NCBI GenBank assembly: GCA_964059195.1
Contig: CAXKWD010000001.1
Coordinates: 220,728,484 to 220,792,483, forward strand
Reading direction: 5' to 3'
DNA from: Ectobius pallidus
Taxonomy: Eukaryota > Arthropoda > Insecta > Blattodea > Ectobiidae
DNA: 64,000 bases
The position numbers and the translations under genes were made by a program. This document shows, piece by piece, positions 1-11,321 of this stretch. Under the pieces are notes generated by a model, which saw only the letters and a list, made by a program, of their open reading frames with translations, did no database searches and was not told the origin of the DNA. The first letter of the stretch is position 1. Every line of letters begins with the position of its first letter.

Positions 1-450
1 GGACTTAGGAAAATAAGCGAGAGGATTTCATCCTTACTGTAAAGCACTCAGTTTTACCAATTTATGATATTGATCTTTCTGCTGCCATTTTGTGTCAAGT
101 CGTAAATTTATTGTGAAGCTGTCAAGTGTTAATGCCTTCATGATCTCTGATCTTATGTTATGATGACTTGCATTTCAAAGATCTTCACTATGGGGGCAGA
201 AGCCAAGTACTCTCGAATGCACAGGACCTTTCAGATGTAATGTGCAGTGGTTCATGTTAGAAGGGAATTCTAAACTGGCTCCGCCATGCCCACTCTCCAC
301 CCCTGCTCCTCCCCTTCTTTTCGCGATGGCGGACAGGGCTAAGAGTCTCTCCATTATCAATCATTTCAGAATTAATCTTAACCTTACTCGATAAGGGAAA
401 TAACTTTGGTTTGTTGTACAAGTCCTTTGCTCACTTCAAATTGATGGTAT
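1..450. other. Unassigned flank, no gene seen
   Basis: I see no exon, repeat end or RNA gene here. A CT-rich stretch near 290-320 reads through as a short ORF on the minus strand but has no recognisable protein. Confidence 0.4.
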
Positions 451-835
451 TCTATAATAATAAGAGGAAGAGTTTGTCTGTCGTCTTTCTGTCTGTCTGT
501 CTGTACGCAATGCCCAGTGAAATCTACTGCACACAGAGATCTGAAATTTTAAACTTAGATGGAAGAGGGGTAATGAATATAGGCCTAAATGGGCAAACCT
601 TGATCGATTTGGACGGAACTCACTATGCAGGGATTTTCTAGGCTAGGGAATTCGAATCTGAAGTCGGTTTTACCAAGTGGCGCTTTCTAATTGTGGAATG
701 AACTCCAAAGTCAGATTTTTGCTGTTTCATTATAATCGTTTAGTTTATGAATGATTCGCCCATAAGTAATTATGTTGCTCTTAATTTTTAATCTTCAAAT
801 TAATTATCGCGGGTGAAGCTGCAAGCACCTGCTAG
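451..835 (+). mobile_element. Helitron-like non-autonomous element
   Basis: It begins TCTATAATAATAAGAGG, passes through a short TCTG-type run, and ends with an imperfect hairpin (cgcgggtgaagctgc) followed by CACCTGCTAG and a host T. Helitrons typically start TC, end CTRR with a hairpin about 10 bases before the end, and insert between A and T without target duplication. The 3' part is shared with 11322-12930 and 58780-59216, so this is a dispersed family. No Rep/helicase ORF is present. Confidence 0.6.
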
Positions 836-1071
836 TCTCTAATATAGAAGACACTATTTACATCGCAATTCATCCAACCCTCCACATAATGTGTGTCTTA
901 TTCCCCCCCAAACCTTTGCTCCTGAACCTGAAACTGACATGTATTAACAGGTTAATGTTTGAGTGCCAGCCTTTTGATATCAAACCAATAAGAGTCGGAC
1001 TCATCCAGGGACTAGTATAGAAATTCGTAGTGACACGTGCCTTCTAGCCACTCAAATGAAATGTTTCTATA

Positions 1072-1517
1072 AAGTGTATAGGGGAATAAAAGCAAATCAG
1101 TTGTCCAACAAAGTTGAGTCTCAGTACAATTTCGAAAAATATCCAGAAAATCCTGAAGTGGTGGTGCTACACGTGGGAACCAATGACCTAAAAACTGCAA
1201 AAAACCCAGATGAAGTTATGGGGGAAGTATACAGTGCAATTAGATCTACGAAACAAAAGTTTCCCAAAGCGGTAGTCACTGTTAACAATATAATAAAAAG
1301 GCGTGATGTGAATGATGATTTCATCAAGCTAAATGAAAATATTAGATGGGCCTGCGAATCGCTGAAAGCTATTTATGTTTATGTAGACCAGTATCTAGAT
1401 TCCTCCTGTTTGGGAAAAGATGGTCTTCACCTAAACCGTAAGGGATCGTGGAAACTAAGCCAGGTCATAAACAATGTTGTTTGCATAATAACTAAACATC
1501 ATGAACAGGGAAACTAA
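1072..1517 (+). pseudogene. LINE ORF1 fragment, SGNH-hydrolase (esterase) domain
   Basis: This is the C-terminal part of an ORF1 protein of the kind found in CR1/L2-group LINEs, which carry an SGNH/GDSL-like esterase domain. Visible blocks are VVVLHVGTNDL (block III, GTND) and KDGLHLNRKG (block V, DxxH). It aligns by eye with the ORF1 at 25510-26196, which still has the upstream GDS block; this copy begins after that block, so the nucleophile serine is missing. The open frame ends 35 bases before the first ATG of ORF2. The family role is nucleic-acid binding or retrotransposition support; the esterase activity of this copy must be lost. Confidence 0.8.
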
Positions 1518-1552
1518 TCCTTGAACCAGCAGGTGAATCTAAAATCAAAAGT

Positions 1553-4225
1553 GTGAAACTAGGGACAAATATGGGTGAAGAAAAATCTAGGCCTAAAAAC
1601 AGAACATTGTGCAATCAGACTGACAACTGGCTCATGCACTTAAATTCCCAAGGAATATTTTGGAAAATAAATGACTTGAACTTACTAATAGATGACTTTG
1701 CAAACAAGAACGTAGAAATCATCTGTTTAAATGAACATTGGCTAAAGCATGATGAAACAAATGCATTAAACAAACTCAAAGGTTTCTCCCTAGCAGATCA
1801 TTACAGTAGAAGAGAGTCAGCACATGGTGGTTCATGCATTCTAGTGCGGGATCACATTCTTGCAGTCTCAAAACCTAGAAATGATTTAAAAACCTTAAGT
1901 GAAGATAACTACTTTGAACTATCAGCCATTGAAATTAAGAATCAAAACATGATAGTGATCTCAATATACAGAGTACCCTACTACTACACTCTAAAGCCAT
2001 TCCTTAGAAATCTAGAACTGTTGATGAATAAATTACAATGCGACCAAAAAAAGAAAATCATAATAACCATGGACAGTAATATTGACCTCTATAAGACAAA
2101 CTTAATCACAGACAATATAACAAATAACATTTCAGACACAAATCACACTAACAACAACATGAGAAATACGTACATTAACATAGTGCAGAGTCACGGGTTT
2201 AAATTCATACATACTCAGCCAACAAGAGTTACAAGTACTTCAAGATCATGTATAGATCACATATTAACCAATAAGGCATATGGACAGGAGGAATACTTAG
2301 TTCAGGAAACAGGCTTTTCTGATCATAAGGCAGTCCTTGCTAGACTGCCGGCAAAACCACATAAAAATCAACAAAATAGGAAAGGGTGCAGGCGAGTTTA
2401 CAACTCGGAAAATATCTCAAAATTTAAAAATAAACTAAGCAAAACAGACTGGTTGTTCAACCCCTCAAACTCTGTAGACACAAACTACAACATCTTTCTT
2501 AGGGAACTTCTAAACTGCTTTAATGAATGCTTTCCAGAAATCACAGCCACACGTTTCCTTAAAAAGTATTCATTAGACTGGTGCTCAAAAGGCATAAAAA
2601 TATCCAGCGCAAGGAAAAGAATTCTGCATACAGTCTACCAGACTACCAAGGATCCTAACTTCATTCAATATTACAAAGCATACTCAAAAATATATAAACG
2701 CATTATTAAAAAAGCTAAACAAAAGGCCATTGAAAACTATATTAGGAATGCTGAACAAAAAAACAAGGCAACATGGAGAATAATAAAGGGGGAACTAGGA
2801 GTAAATGACAGCACTAACCTTCGTAATTTAGATACAGTTGATAACAAAACAATTGAATCATTAAATAATTATTTCATTAATATTGGGAATAAAATCAGAG
2901 AAGAACCTCCAACAATTCTTGGCTCTATGACTGAACTTTTTAAAAACAACTGCCTCATGCTAACACCTCGGTTTAACTTTGCCAGAGTCTCCCCTGATGA
3001 AATTACAAAAGTAATAACAAACCTAAAAGGTAAAACTTCCAAGGGTTGGGATGAATTACCCACATTCATCATTAAAGAAATTAAACATGAAATAAGTGAA
3101 CCGTTTACCCATATAATTAATCAATCACTGTCTATGGGTATCTTTCCTGAAAGAATGAAGTACGCCGTAGTTACACCAATCCATAAAGGTGGAAATGATG
3201 AATTTAAAAACTATAGACCAATGTCTATTCTTCCAACTCTCTCCATCGTATTTGAAAAGATTATACATCGCCAGCTCGTCTCATATCTAGAATACTTCGG
3301 CAAACTCCATGCTTCCCAACATGGTTTTAGAGCAAACAGGTCAACCATATCCGCTCTTACTAACCTCATCAATGAGGCTTCTCATATGATAGATGAAAAA
3401 AATTACACAGCCGCTTTAATCTGTGGCAACTCAAAAGCTTTTGACTGCGTTAGTCATGACATACTGCTTAAAAAACTTGAATTTTATGGTATAAGGAACA
3501 TTGCTCTTCGCTGGTTTGAAAACTATCTCACAAATCGTAAACAGAAAGTAATCTTAAATAATCCAGCAGGTACCGTGCAATCAAACTGGAACCAAATAAA
3601 AACTGGAGTCCCGCAAGGTAGAGTCCTAGGACCTCTTCTCTACATAATATACACTAATGATCTGCCAAACTGCGTGAAAGATAAAATAATAATGTATGCA
3701 GACGATATGTCAGTCTTACTAAAAGAGAAAAGCGAGGATAATTTGTCACTCAACACAACGGAAACTCTAACTACATTAAAGAAATAGTTTACCAACAACG
3801 GACTAAAACTAAATACTACAAAAACATCCATCATGCAATTCAGCACTCAAGGTAAAGGACATGAAAACAACCCTCCAAACAACACAGTAAACCACACACA
3901 CACTGCAAAAATTTTAGATGTCTACATAAATAACCAGTTAAAATGGGATGACCACATACACTATATCAGAAAAAAATTAAACAGTGCCTGTTTCAACATG
4001 CGCTGCTTATCGCAAATTACTAACCTTGAGACTAGAAAACTTGCATATTTTAGTTATTTCCATTCCGTAATGTCATACGGGATTATTCTGTGGGGAGGCG
4101 CAACAGGATGGGAAACAATTTTTAAAACTCAGAACAAAATAATCCGTATAATAACACAGGTAGATCCAAAAGAATCATGTAGAACTTTATTCAAAAAATT
4201 AAAGATATTAACTCAACCGTCATAA
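1553..4225 (+). pseudogene. LINE ORF2: endonuclease-reverse transcriptase with internal stop
   Basis: ORF2 first reads 744 codons (1553-3787). The N-terminal third is an exonuclease-III-like endonuclease with LNEHWL (catalytic Glu region), SCIDHILTN and GFSDHKAVL. The reverse transcriptase follows: GFRANRSTISAL, KAFDCVSHDILL, GVPQGRVLGPLLY and the catalytic box MYADDMSVLL near residues 715-724. A TAG at 3785-3787 interrupts the frame; the same frame continues to 4225 with ILDVYINNQLKWDDHI and the tail domain. It is then broken by the MITE at 4276-4892, and the last residues resume near 4893-5140. The endonuclease Asp box reads MDSNIDL where GDFN-type motifs are usual. Confidence 0.85.
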
Positions 4226-4275
4226 TACCTATATGAACTTAACAAGTACATACATGCAAATTTTGATGATATATA

Positions 4276-4892
4276 CAGGGTGTTAATGAATAACACCGAA
4301 ATATTTTACCTGTGTATAGAGGGGACATAGACAAGCAACTTTTATTAGGACATTTTTTCTCTATGACGTAAAATGTGTATGCTACAGGGCATTAAAGTCC
4401 TTAAAATTTAGTGCTCATAACTCAATAATTGAGCGAAATAGGGTTAAAATTTTCATTAAATTGACTTCATGCCTTCTTAGCGATCGATAAAAACCTGATT
4501 CTTAATAATTCATCAACAGCTATACCATAATCTAGAATGTTCATAATTTACAAAATTTACTGACTAATCACACGATTGCCCGCCACTGCATTATGTTTTT
4601 ATTCCTAATTCCAAACCTAACATAAATGCTTCGTTTGTCTCTTTTCCCTCAGAGTTGTAAGATATCGATCGTCATTTTTTACAATTTTCCCGACCACTAC
4701 ACAATATTCACTGTTCCTTTGTTTCCCATCATTTCAAGTATTAGAAGTCAGTGGCGTGCATATCCTTGGGATATTTTATGTTATAACAGGACGAATTGAA
4801 TCCATAGAGCAAAAATCTCCTAATAAAAATTGCTTGTCTATGTCCCCTCCATACACAGGTAAAATATTTTGGTGTTATTTATTAACACCCTG
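4276..4892. mobile_element. TA-flanked MITE with long terminal inverted repeats
   Basis: The left end CAGGGTGTTAATGAATAACA and the right end are near-perfect inverted copies over about 80 bases, flanked on both sides by TA within TATA. A TA duplication suggests the Tc1/mariner superfamily. No transposase is present. It lies inside the ORF2 tail of the LINE and is therefore younger than it. The 62-codon ORF on its right arm is not coding. Confidence 0.8.
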
Positions 4893-5247
4893 TATAAATC
4901 ACAAAACCAGCACTGTCACGAAACCAGAACAAAAAATAAAATAAAACCTCCCATGCACAGACTGAAATTATATGAAAAAAATCCACTGTATGCTGGTATT
5001 AAGGCCTATAACAAACTGCCTGACATGATCAGGGACATACAGAATTAAAATTATTTAATAAGAAAGTGAAGACCCTACTCTTAGATAAGGCATACTACTC
5101 AGTTGCCGAATACATGGCAGACAACTTACAACTGGTAGTGTAGGGTACCCTGAGGATGATGTCACTATCAAACAATTTGTAATTATGGACTGCAAAGTAG
5201 TCTACAAATATTTATATTTTTTGTTATTATAATGTTGTCCACTATTG

Positions 5248-5335
5248 TATTTCCTTTTCTTTTCTTTTCTAGTAGTATACATTTCCTTTTCTTTTCTAGT
5301 GTTTATACATTTCCTTTTCTTTTCTAGTGTTATAT
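5248..5335 (+). repeat. CT-rich minisatellite in the LINE 3' UTR
   Basis: About three copies of a roughly 30-base unit containing CCTTTTCTTTTCTAGT, sited between the end of ORF2 and the (CTTAT)n tail. Confidence 0.7.
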
Positions 5336-5546
5336 ATTCTAATCTGACGAGTCATCTGTTTACTTGAGCAATGCTCAACCAACTGTAAACGTTTATGACA
5401 ATAAAGTATCTTATCTTATCTTATCTTATCTTATACTCCACCCCCTTTCACCGCTCACCTATGTCTGAGGCTGGTGTTAAACGCAAATGATAAGAAGATT
5501 CAATGCCAACTTATGTAATGAAAAATACTAATCGCCATCCTTTGAA

Positions 5547-5861
5547 ATGTCATGGTTTCGATTGAACGATCGCAGAAAATTTCACTGTCTTCAGGTCCTT
5601 TTCAAAATTTTACACACATCTTCACCACCATACCTATCATGTCGCTTCTTACACCTGTCCTCTCATCCCAACCTAAATACACGTTCTGAATATAGTCATG
5701 TACTTTCTATCCCTTTACACCGATCATCATCGTATTCTTCATCTTTCACCGTCTCGGTTACCCGCATCGGGAATTCCATCCCACATAATGTCAGAGGCTG
5801 TCAAATGTTGGGACAATTCAATAGAAAAATCAGTAAATTAATTCAGGATAATGTTATTTAA
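5547..5861 (+). pseudogene. C-terminal remnant of a non-LTR reverse transcriptase (104 codons)
   Basis: The product carries the tail typical of non-LTR ORF2 proteins (LFKILHTSSPPYL, SVTRIGNSIPHNVRG, LGQFNRKISKL). It has no catalytic motifs. The same 104-codon ORF is intact on the minus strand at 49984-50298 and differs at only four residues (T/A, G/W, H/L, M/T). An in-frame TAA lies six codons upstream of the ATG, so this is the whole open frame. It probably hitch-hikes in a non-autonomous retroposon; any protein function is unproven. Confidence 0.7.
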
Positions 5862-5956
5862 ATTTTTGTTCTTGTCTTAAGCCCAAAAATTTCCTTAGGG
5901 TGTAATTTAGAAAATTATCAATCTAATTTTGTATTCAAGATTATCTTGTAACTTAA

Positions 5957-6679
5957 CTAGGAGATGCCCGTGGCTTCGCCACGATAATTCTTTTAAAAAT
6001 TAAAAATTAAGAGTATAATAATTATTAAAGCATTATATTTATTAACACTTGCACGCGAATCATTCATAAACTAAGCCATTAATAATTAATGAAACAGCTA
6101 AAATTCCTGCTTTAGAGTACATTCCACGACATGAAAGCGCCCCCTGGGAAAACTATATCAGAATCGATTATGCAGATCCAAAGAACCTTTGAACACATAA
6201 TACGTATTGTTTTTCAGCTGTTTATTGACATGAATATGATGTGAATTTTATTTTATCAATTCAGTGTAATTTTCAGAAATTATATAATGTTTCAAGGGAA
6301 GGAATGGTTTGTTTGGATTATTATTATCAGCGATATTTCAAGAGATAAAACCATCAATATTTTACAGCTGTTGCCCCCGGCTTCGCCCGCCATTATTCAT
6401 TGACTCCAGGATTTTTAAGAAAATTACACTGGTAGATTATTAAAAATGTTTGTGGTTCAGAGCTATGAAAATTGTAAGTAAAAATAAAATTAGAATATTT
6501 GTTCATTGTGTTCATTTCACTTAGGCCTTATATAATAAAGAAACGGTTTTCCTTCCTAATTTTGTAGTCGTCATGAAAGTTTAGACTGCGAGAGACGAAC
6601 ATCGCCGAGTATACCTGATGTCTCACGAAGCGGGCGAGCAAGCACGCTATTTAGGGCCGTTGAATTGTATAAGAGTAGA
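5957..6679 (-). mobile_element. Helitron-like element inserted in the retroposon 3' UTR
   Basis: Read on the minus strand it starts TCTACTCTTATAC after A and ends with hairpin GTGGCGAAGCCAC, then GGGCATCTCCTAG before T, as Helitrons do. The uninterrupted sequence at about 49870-49890 (minus) shows the empty site, with no target duplication. A second end-like block (gcccccggcttcgcccgcc) lies inside at about 6365-6395, so two 3'-end-like modules are stacked. A related copy is at 17194-17904. No Rep/helicase ORF is present. Confidence 0.65.
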
Positions 6680-6838
6680 TTGTAATTAATTTAGTTTTAG
6701 GTTGAACTGTCTTATATTTAATTATAAGTAATTGTATTTTTAACTTAACTTTTTGACTGGCAAAGCAGAAGAGAAGGCCAAATGGCCTTAGCTCTGCCAG
6801 GATAAATAAACAAATTATTATTATTATTATTATTATTA

Positions 6839-7504
6839 TAAAGGAAAACCCGATGTATCATAAAGTTTCTGTGCACTCGACAGTACATGAGGCAGTGTTG
6901 CGGCAATATTGACAAGATCTGCCCAGTGAAGCATAAATAGCTGTTTCATGGTGGCTTGTAATTCAATTTTTAGAAGGATGGTATCAAGGCTTCTAGGGAA
7001 TAGAAAAGGTTGTAGCTGTCCGAGCTGCTTATTTTGGAAAGAAGTGAGCAAAACTGGAGAATGATGGCTTGTATATTCTGTCAGTTGCACCAGTTAAGAA
7101 CAAAGAAAATGGAAAATGAAGTGTGAATTAGAGGTCAGAATTAGAGGCCAAGTTTGAATGCATTGGTCCTGATTTGGTCTGACTTTGTTGTAGCAGACAT
7201 ATTGCTTATTCCTGAGCCTCAGCCATGACCAAGGAGACATGCAGAGGTCATTTCCAAATGCAGTGAAATCTCCATACATTGATTAACAATATAATGACAA
7301 TATTCTGTATTACATTAATAGCTATTTATGTATCAAGTACGCAAAATAACATTTTAGTGGACGAATCATGTATAGCGGTCGATGCGTAAGCTGAGGCTGA
7401 AATACTGGATGAGTCCGATCAAGTTTTTGCATACGTGGTGCATGCAATATTTTTTAGTAACAGCTCTCTAAATTATATTAAATGAAAAAAATACCGTATA
7501 ATTA
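6839..7504. other. Unassigned sequence
   Basis: No exon or repeat end is recognised. An ORF on the minus strand (6836-7090) overlaps the (ATT)n tail and has no coding character. Confidence 0.4.
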
Positions 7505-7512
7505 ATTATAAT

Positions 7513-8226
7513 TAGACCTGGGATTTTAAGGCAAATGCCTATTTTGTTCCTTATGAAATAACATGACAATTTTTAAATATGTGGACATTTCATGATAAAT
7601 CACTTACATTTATAGATTTTTATAGTGCCCTAAAATGCCTATTTGGACCTTTAGAGCCTATTTTACTATTTTAGTGCTTTAAATGCCTATTTTGTACATT
7701 TAAAATAAAATTCAACTTCTGGTATTTTTCCAATCTTATAATGGACACCCCTCAATGAAAAGCAGACCAGCAGAGGTGGGGTTTTCACAGAAATTTCATT
7801 ATTCCAAACAATTGTCGCTAAAGCAATGCTGACTGACAGGGGAGGGGGAGGATTAAGGAGGAAGGACTACTGTGTCAAGTCACCAGTGAAAGAACATCTG
7901 TTTATGCGAATATAGTTAGTGATGCCTAATTTTGCAGTTAATTCTGTGAGATTTTGGACTGACATCACTCCATTTGGACGTTTGGAGCGATAGTGAATGG
8001 CCGCCTTTAAGAATAGGTATACCATGTTTCTTGCAGAAAAAAAAAAGACCATGTTACAGTTTAAGTGTATATTGTAATATTTTGAAGTCTATTTTCTATC
8101 TATTTACACATTTTTAAAGCATATTTTAAGTGCCTATTTTCTCTTTTAAAAGCCTATTTACTTGTTTTAAAAGCCTATTTTAGGTGCCTAAAACTAATTT
8201 CTTTAGAGCCTAAAATCCCAGGTCTA
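7513..8226. mobile_element. hAT-type non-autonomous element, TSD ATTATAAT
   Basis: Inverted ends TAGACCTGGGATTTTA are flanked by a perfect 8-bp duplication, ATTATAAT, at 7505-7512 and 8227-8234. Eight-base duplications and short A/T-rich ends are the hallmark of the hAT superfamily. The interior repeats a GCCTATTTT motif many times. No transposase reading frame remains. A related truncated copy begins at 29254. Confidence 0.88.
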
Positions 8227-8234
8227 ATTATAAT

Positions 8235-8930
8235 GGAAGATAGTCAGCTATTTGTTAAAGTCGTATTCTTATGACCTTCTATATCACAGAACAACAAACA
8301 ATAAACCGTACGTACCAATACGAAATGCATAATATATGAGTCGCTTTTTGTAAACAGTAATGCATATGAACTAGTATTTAAGAAAAGCTTGTGGAAATAT
8401 GAATGATAATCCCGAGAAAATTTCAATCCAAACCAGAAACATTGAATTGGAGCTGGTGCCAGCAACATCATGGCAAATTCTATGAGAAGGAATATATTGC
8501 AAGCAAGCTATGTTTCTCTTGTGAACGAAGATGTGAAAAGTTGTAAGCCTATATGTTGTTATATGATGAAGTACGCTACCCTGTTTTGCAAAAAACCCTG
8601 GTAAAGTTTCCGATTATCATAAAGAAACATATTGACTTAAATTTGTTGTTTTGTAACCAATTATATGCTTAAATCCATGTTAATGTTGGTGTGACTGGTC
8701 AGTGCCCCCTGGATTTTGTTTATAGATTGCCATGACGACTTAAAGTACTAGGCCGATAAAACTGCAGTTTGAATGCTGTTTTATGTAATTTTAGCGGCCT
8801 TGGTTGCTAAGATGCAATTTTTTGGCATGTTGCCAGTCCAGCAAGCAGTTGTTTTAGAGAGTGTGTACTAAAAAATAATTTAGTCCTGGTATTTATTCCA
8901 TTTAAGACTCTCTGAATAATTTTTTTGTCT
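8235..8930. other. Unassigned sequence
   Basis: Apart from short A/T runs I see no repeat ends, exon signals or RNA gene. Confidence 0.4.
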
Positions 8931-9246
8931 GCCGGCGTGGTCTTGTGGTTAGCGTCGCTGACTACAGATCCGTCGGTCCGGGTTCGATCCTGGTACCTCC
9001 TCGGATTTTTCTGAGGTAGGGAGGTCTGGAACGAGGTGAACTCAGCCTCGTGATTCAAATTGAGGAGCTACTTGATAGAGAAGTAGCGGCTTCGGTCATG
9101 GAAACCACCATTAACGGCCATGGGTGCCGGCATGCTGACCACATGCCCCCCAATCCTGCCATTTGCTTATGGTAGATGATGCAGCGGTCAGGTGGTAGGC
9201 CAAGTCCCTCCAGGGATGTAGCGCCACGCAGTTTAGTTTAGTTTAG
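8931..9246 (+). repeat. tRNA-derived SINE, family 1, (TTTAG)n tail
   Basis: The head looks like a tRNA gene: an A-box-like TGGTCTTGTGGTTAGCG, then a B box GGTTCGATCC at 8981-8990. A conserved GC-rich body follows, and the 3' end is a short (GTTTA)n tail. Pol III transcription from the internal boxes is the expected mode. No target duplication was identified. Confidence 0.8.
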
Positions 9247-9576
9247 AATATATTTTTTTTTTCTGGTCAATGCAAAATCATTTTATTGAGCTTTCACGGT
9301 AGATGTTGTTCCCAAGAAGTCTAGATACACATCCAATAGCAGGAAAGCTTCAGGTCTCTCAGTAACCATGAAGACTTTTTAAAAATTACTTTTATTTTAT
9401 TTTTGCTTTGTTTATATAAATGCAGGAAGCTATCAGTCTCGTAAGCTTTTCCTAACAGGTGTTAATTCAAATGTTGTCTCAGATTGCTTTACTAATATAT
9501 AATTTTATAAGTTGATGTTTGTGTATTAATAATAAAAATCTAGTGTGAAAAATTTCTGTAATTATTTCAACAGAAA
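9247..9576. other. Unassigned sequence
   Basis: A/T-rich sequence without recognisable genes or element ends. Confidence 0.4.
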
Positions 9577-9584
9577 GTAATCAC

Positions 9585-10533
9585 TAGGGCAGCGGTTCCC
9601 TAACTTTTTTGTCCTGGGACCCACCTTCACCTAAAAATACATACCGCTACATAACGATAACCAATACAGGCTATATAAAATAAAGCACATGTTTTTCATA
9701 TGCCTTTCAATAGTTTTATTGTGTTCAATGCCTGTATTCTTTAAATTAAACACAGTTTCCTTATATTAAAAACAAGTTTAATTTTTCCCGCCCTTTTTGC
9801 AACCCACCAAAATTCCTCCTGCAACCCACCATGGGTCGCGACCTATAGTTTGGGAACCACTGCACTAGGGCAAGGCCTTTGATGATTTTGGATCTTTATG
9901 ATACGAAGGTTAAAAGATAGCTCAAAAGTATATAAATGTGTATCATGAAATAATTGATTAAGTAAGGGCAGTTTGTTTTTGCATTTTTTACTTTATTTTG
10001 CATTTTTCGTCATTTTCAAGAGATAGGTCATTTTTTTGGCAATTTTTAGGTCATTATCAGCTTTTCTAGGTCATGTTTCAGAGGCGCTTTTCCTTGTAAA
10101 AATCGTTACTTTCAGACGACAATCGTTTTTATTTGAGAATCTCCGCCAAGTGTTCATAGTTCATTATAATTCAGATTTATTGTAAATACCACAGCAATTT
10201 GTCTCCTAGCAATACAGATTTTTTCTTTCTTTTCAAATGGCACATATTTGCTAGGGGCAATTTGATAGGCATGTCAGTTCAGAAATAATTTTGTTCGCTA
10301 AGGGTGTTCAAGTAGTATAAATTCACTTACTTCTTTAGTATAAAAATAAATGTGTTTTATATTGTAAATTCATAACTAACGCACTGTTTTTAGCAATTAC
10401 TTAAAAACGAATTACAGGTAATAATGGTAAAAGTATTGTTTTTTTTAAATTTTGGGTCATTTTTTTTTTTTACTATTTTTAGGTCATAAATGCATTTTTT
10501 CAATATTTTATGGACACTAAATGCCTTGCCCTA
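9585..10533. mobile_element. hAT-type element (TAGGGCAAGG ends), split by an inner hAT
   Basis: Ends TAGGG...CCTTGCCCTA are flanked by the 8-bp duplication GTAATCAC (9577-9584 and 10534-10541). The left end is interrupted five bases in by the inner element at 9590-9862. The interior has repeated AGGTCATTTTT-type stretches and no intact transposase. Truncated relatives lie at 35862-36467 and 48911-49330. Confidence 0.88.
9590..9862. mobile_element. hAT MITE (CAGCGGTTCCC ends), TSD CACTAGGG
   Basis: The ends CAGCGGTTCCC and GGGAACCACTG are inverted and flanked by CACTAGGG at 9582-9589 and 9863-9870. CAGnGGTTC-type ends are common in hAT MITEs. The duplicated site spans the edge of the outer element: three host bases plus its first five bases. 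Confidence 0.9.
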
Positions 10534-10541
10534 GTAATCAC

Positions 10542-10890
10542 CTTGAATTTACAGGTTCTTTGTTTCCCATCACTGCTACTTTTTGTGGTTTGTGATTTTT
10601 CCCCCTCCCCGAAGACACCTACATTTGGTGGGGCTACATTACCAGGGTGGTCTGATTCTAGAATAATGATGCCGGGGTACACAATATTCCATCTTTTCGT
10701 GTGTGTTCTTTATATCAGCTTATTTTTCTTTATGATTAAAGGATTCAAATTGTTACAATTACAATAATAAAAATCTTATGTAACAAAGTGCCAGAATGCT
10801 TTTGTTTAATCAGTTATAATTGCAATTATGATATGCAGAAAATAAGTTTTTTTTTTTTTTATGGATTTCAGTTAATCTCCAGATTGATTT
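10542..10890. other. Unassigned sequence
   Basis: No gene is recognised. A stretch near 10786-10825 (agtgccagaatgctttt...) recurs in inverted orientation near 16515-16556, so part of this is an unnamed repeat. Confidence 0.4.
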
Positions 10891-11103
10891 ATTAAGCAAG
10901 GCTTATGGAAGAACAAAGGTCTAGTTAAAAAAAATCATATTAAAATCGTCCAGGATTTGTGCTGTCTAGACAATCGCACACTCACATAAAAATACCCCCC
11001 CGCCAAAGAAAAAGAATGTCAAATTGGCCGGCTATGTGATTTGAACCTTCGACATCTAGAATGCGAGTCCAAGACGTTCCCATCTCGGCACCCCACCCGG
11101 TTT
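10891..11103 (-). repeat. tRNA-derived SINE, family 4 (minus copy)
   Basis: Read on the minus strand it has a tRNA-like head with GTGCCGAGATGG and a B-box-like GGTTCAAATC. The 3' body GAACAAAGGTC / GCAAGnCTTGC matches the plus copy at 42360-42575. Confidence 0.7.
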
Positions 11104-11321
11104 AACGGTCTAGTTTGATAAGCATATTTATTATTTACCATGAAAATTACAAATTACAAATTAATACAAAATTATTACAAATACAAATATAAATAATATA
11201 TGAAGGAATAGCGTTATTTCTCATAGTTAACTGTATTGCAATTTCCAAAGCTGTATATGTACAATGTAAAATAATATGTTGTCATGATAACTGATTTGCA
11301 TTTGTTATATTCTTCCTAATA

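Larger units (their letters stand above)
1072..5434 (+). mobile_element. CR1/L2-type LINE, 5' truncated, ending in (CTTAT)n
   Basis: The boundaries come from the empty-site copy near 50408-50413, where the host sequence runs on without interruption. The element starts inside ORF1 (SGNH-hydrolase part), carries an endonuclease-RT ORF2, and ends in repeats of CTTAT near 5405-5434. TATA occurs at both junctions and could be a short target duplication or overlap with the tail. A 3' UTR minisatellite lies at 5248-5335. A TA-flanked MITE at 4276-4892 interrupts the ORF2 tail. The element is dead: it is truncated, has an internal stop and carries an insertion. Confidence 0.85.
956..6838 (+). mobile_element. 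Non-autonomous retroposon, split by two later insertions
   Basis: The pieces 956-1071, 5435-5956 and 6680-6838 together match a continuous minus-strand copy at 49690-50525. Both copies start at the same sequence, TGTTTGAGTGCCAGCC, and end in an (ATT)n tail after the motif GCCAGGATAAATAAAC. They carry the C-terminal part of a non-LTR reverse transcriptase ORF. The plus copy is interrupted by a LINE (1072-5434) and by a Helitron-like element (5957-6679). The shared 5' boundary suggests a true short family rather than random 5' truncation, but two copies cannot prove it. Confidence 0.7.

Noticed and set aside
411..641. 76-codon ORF at the left end
   Set aside because: It lies mainly on the Helitron-like repeat and its TCTG run.
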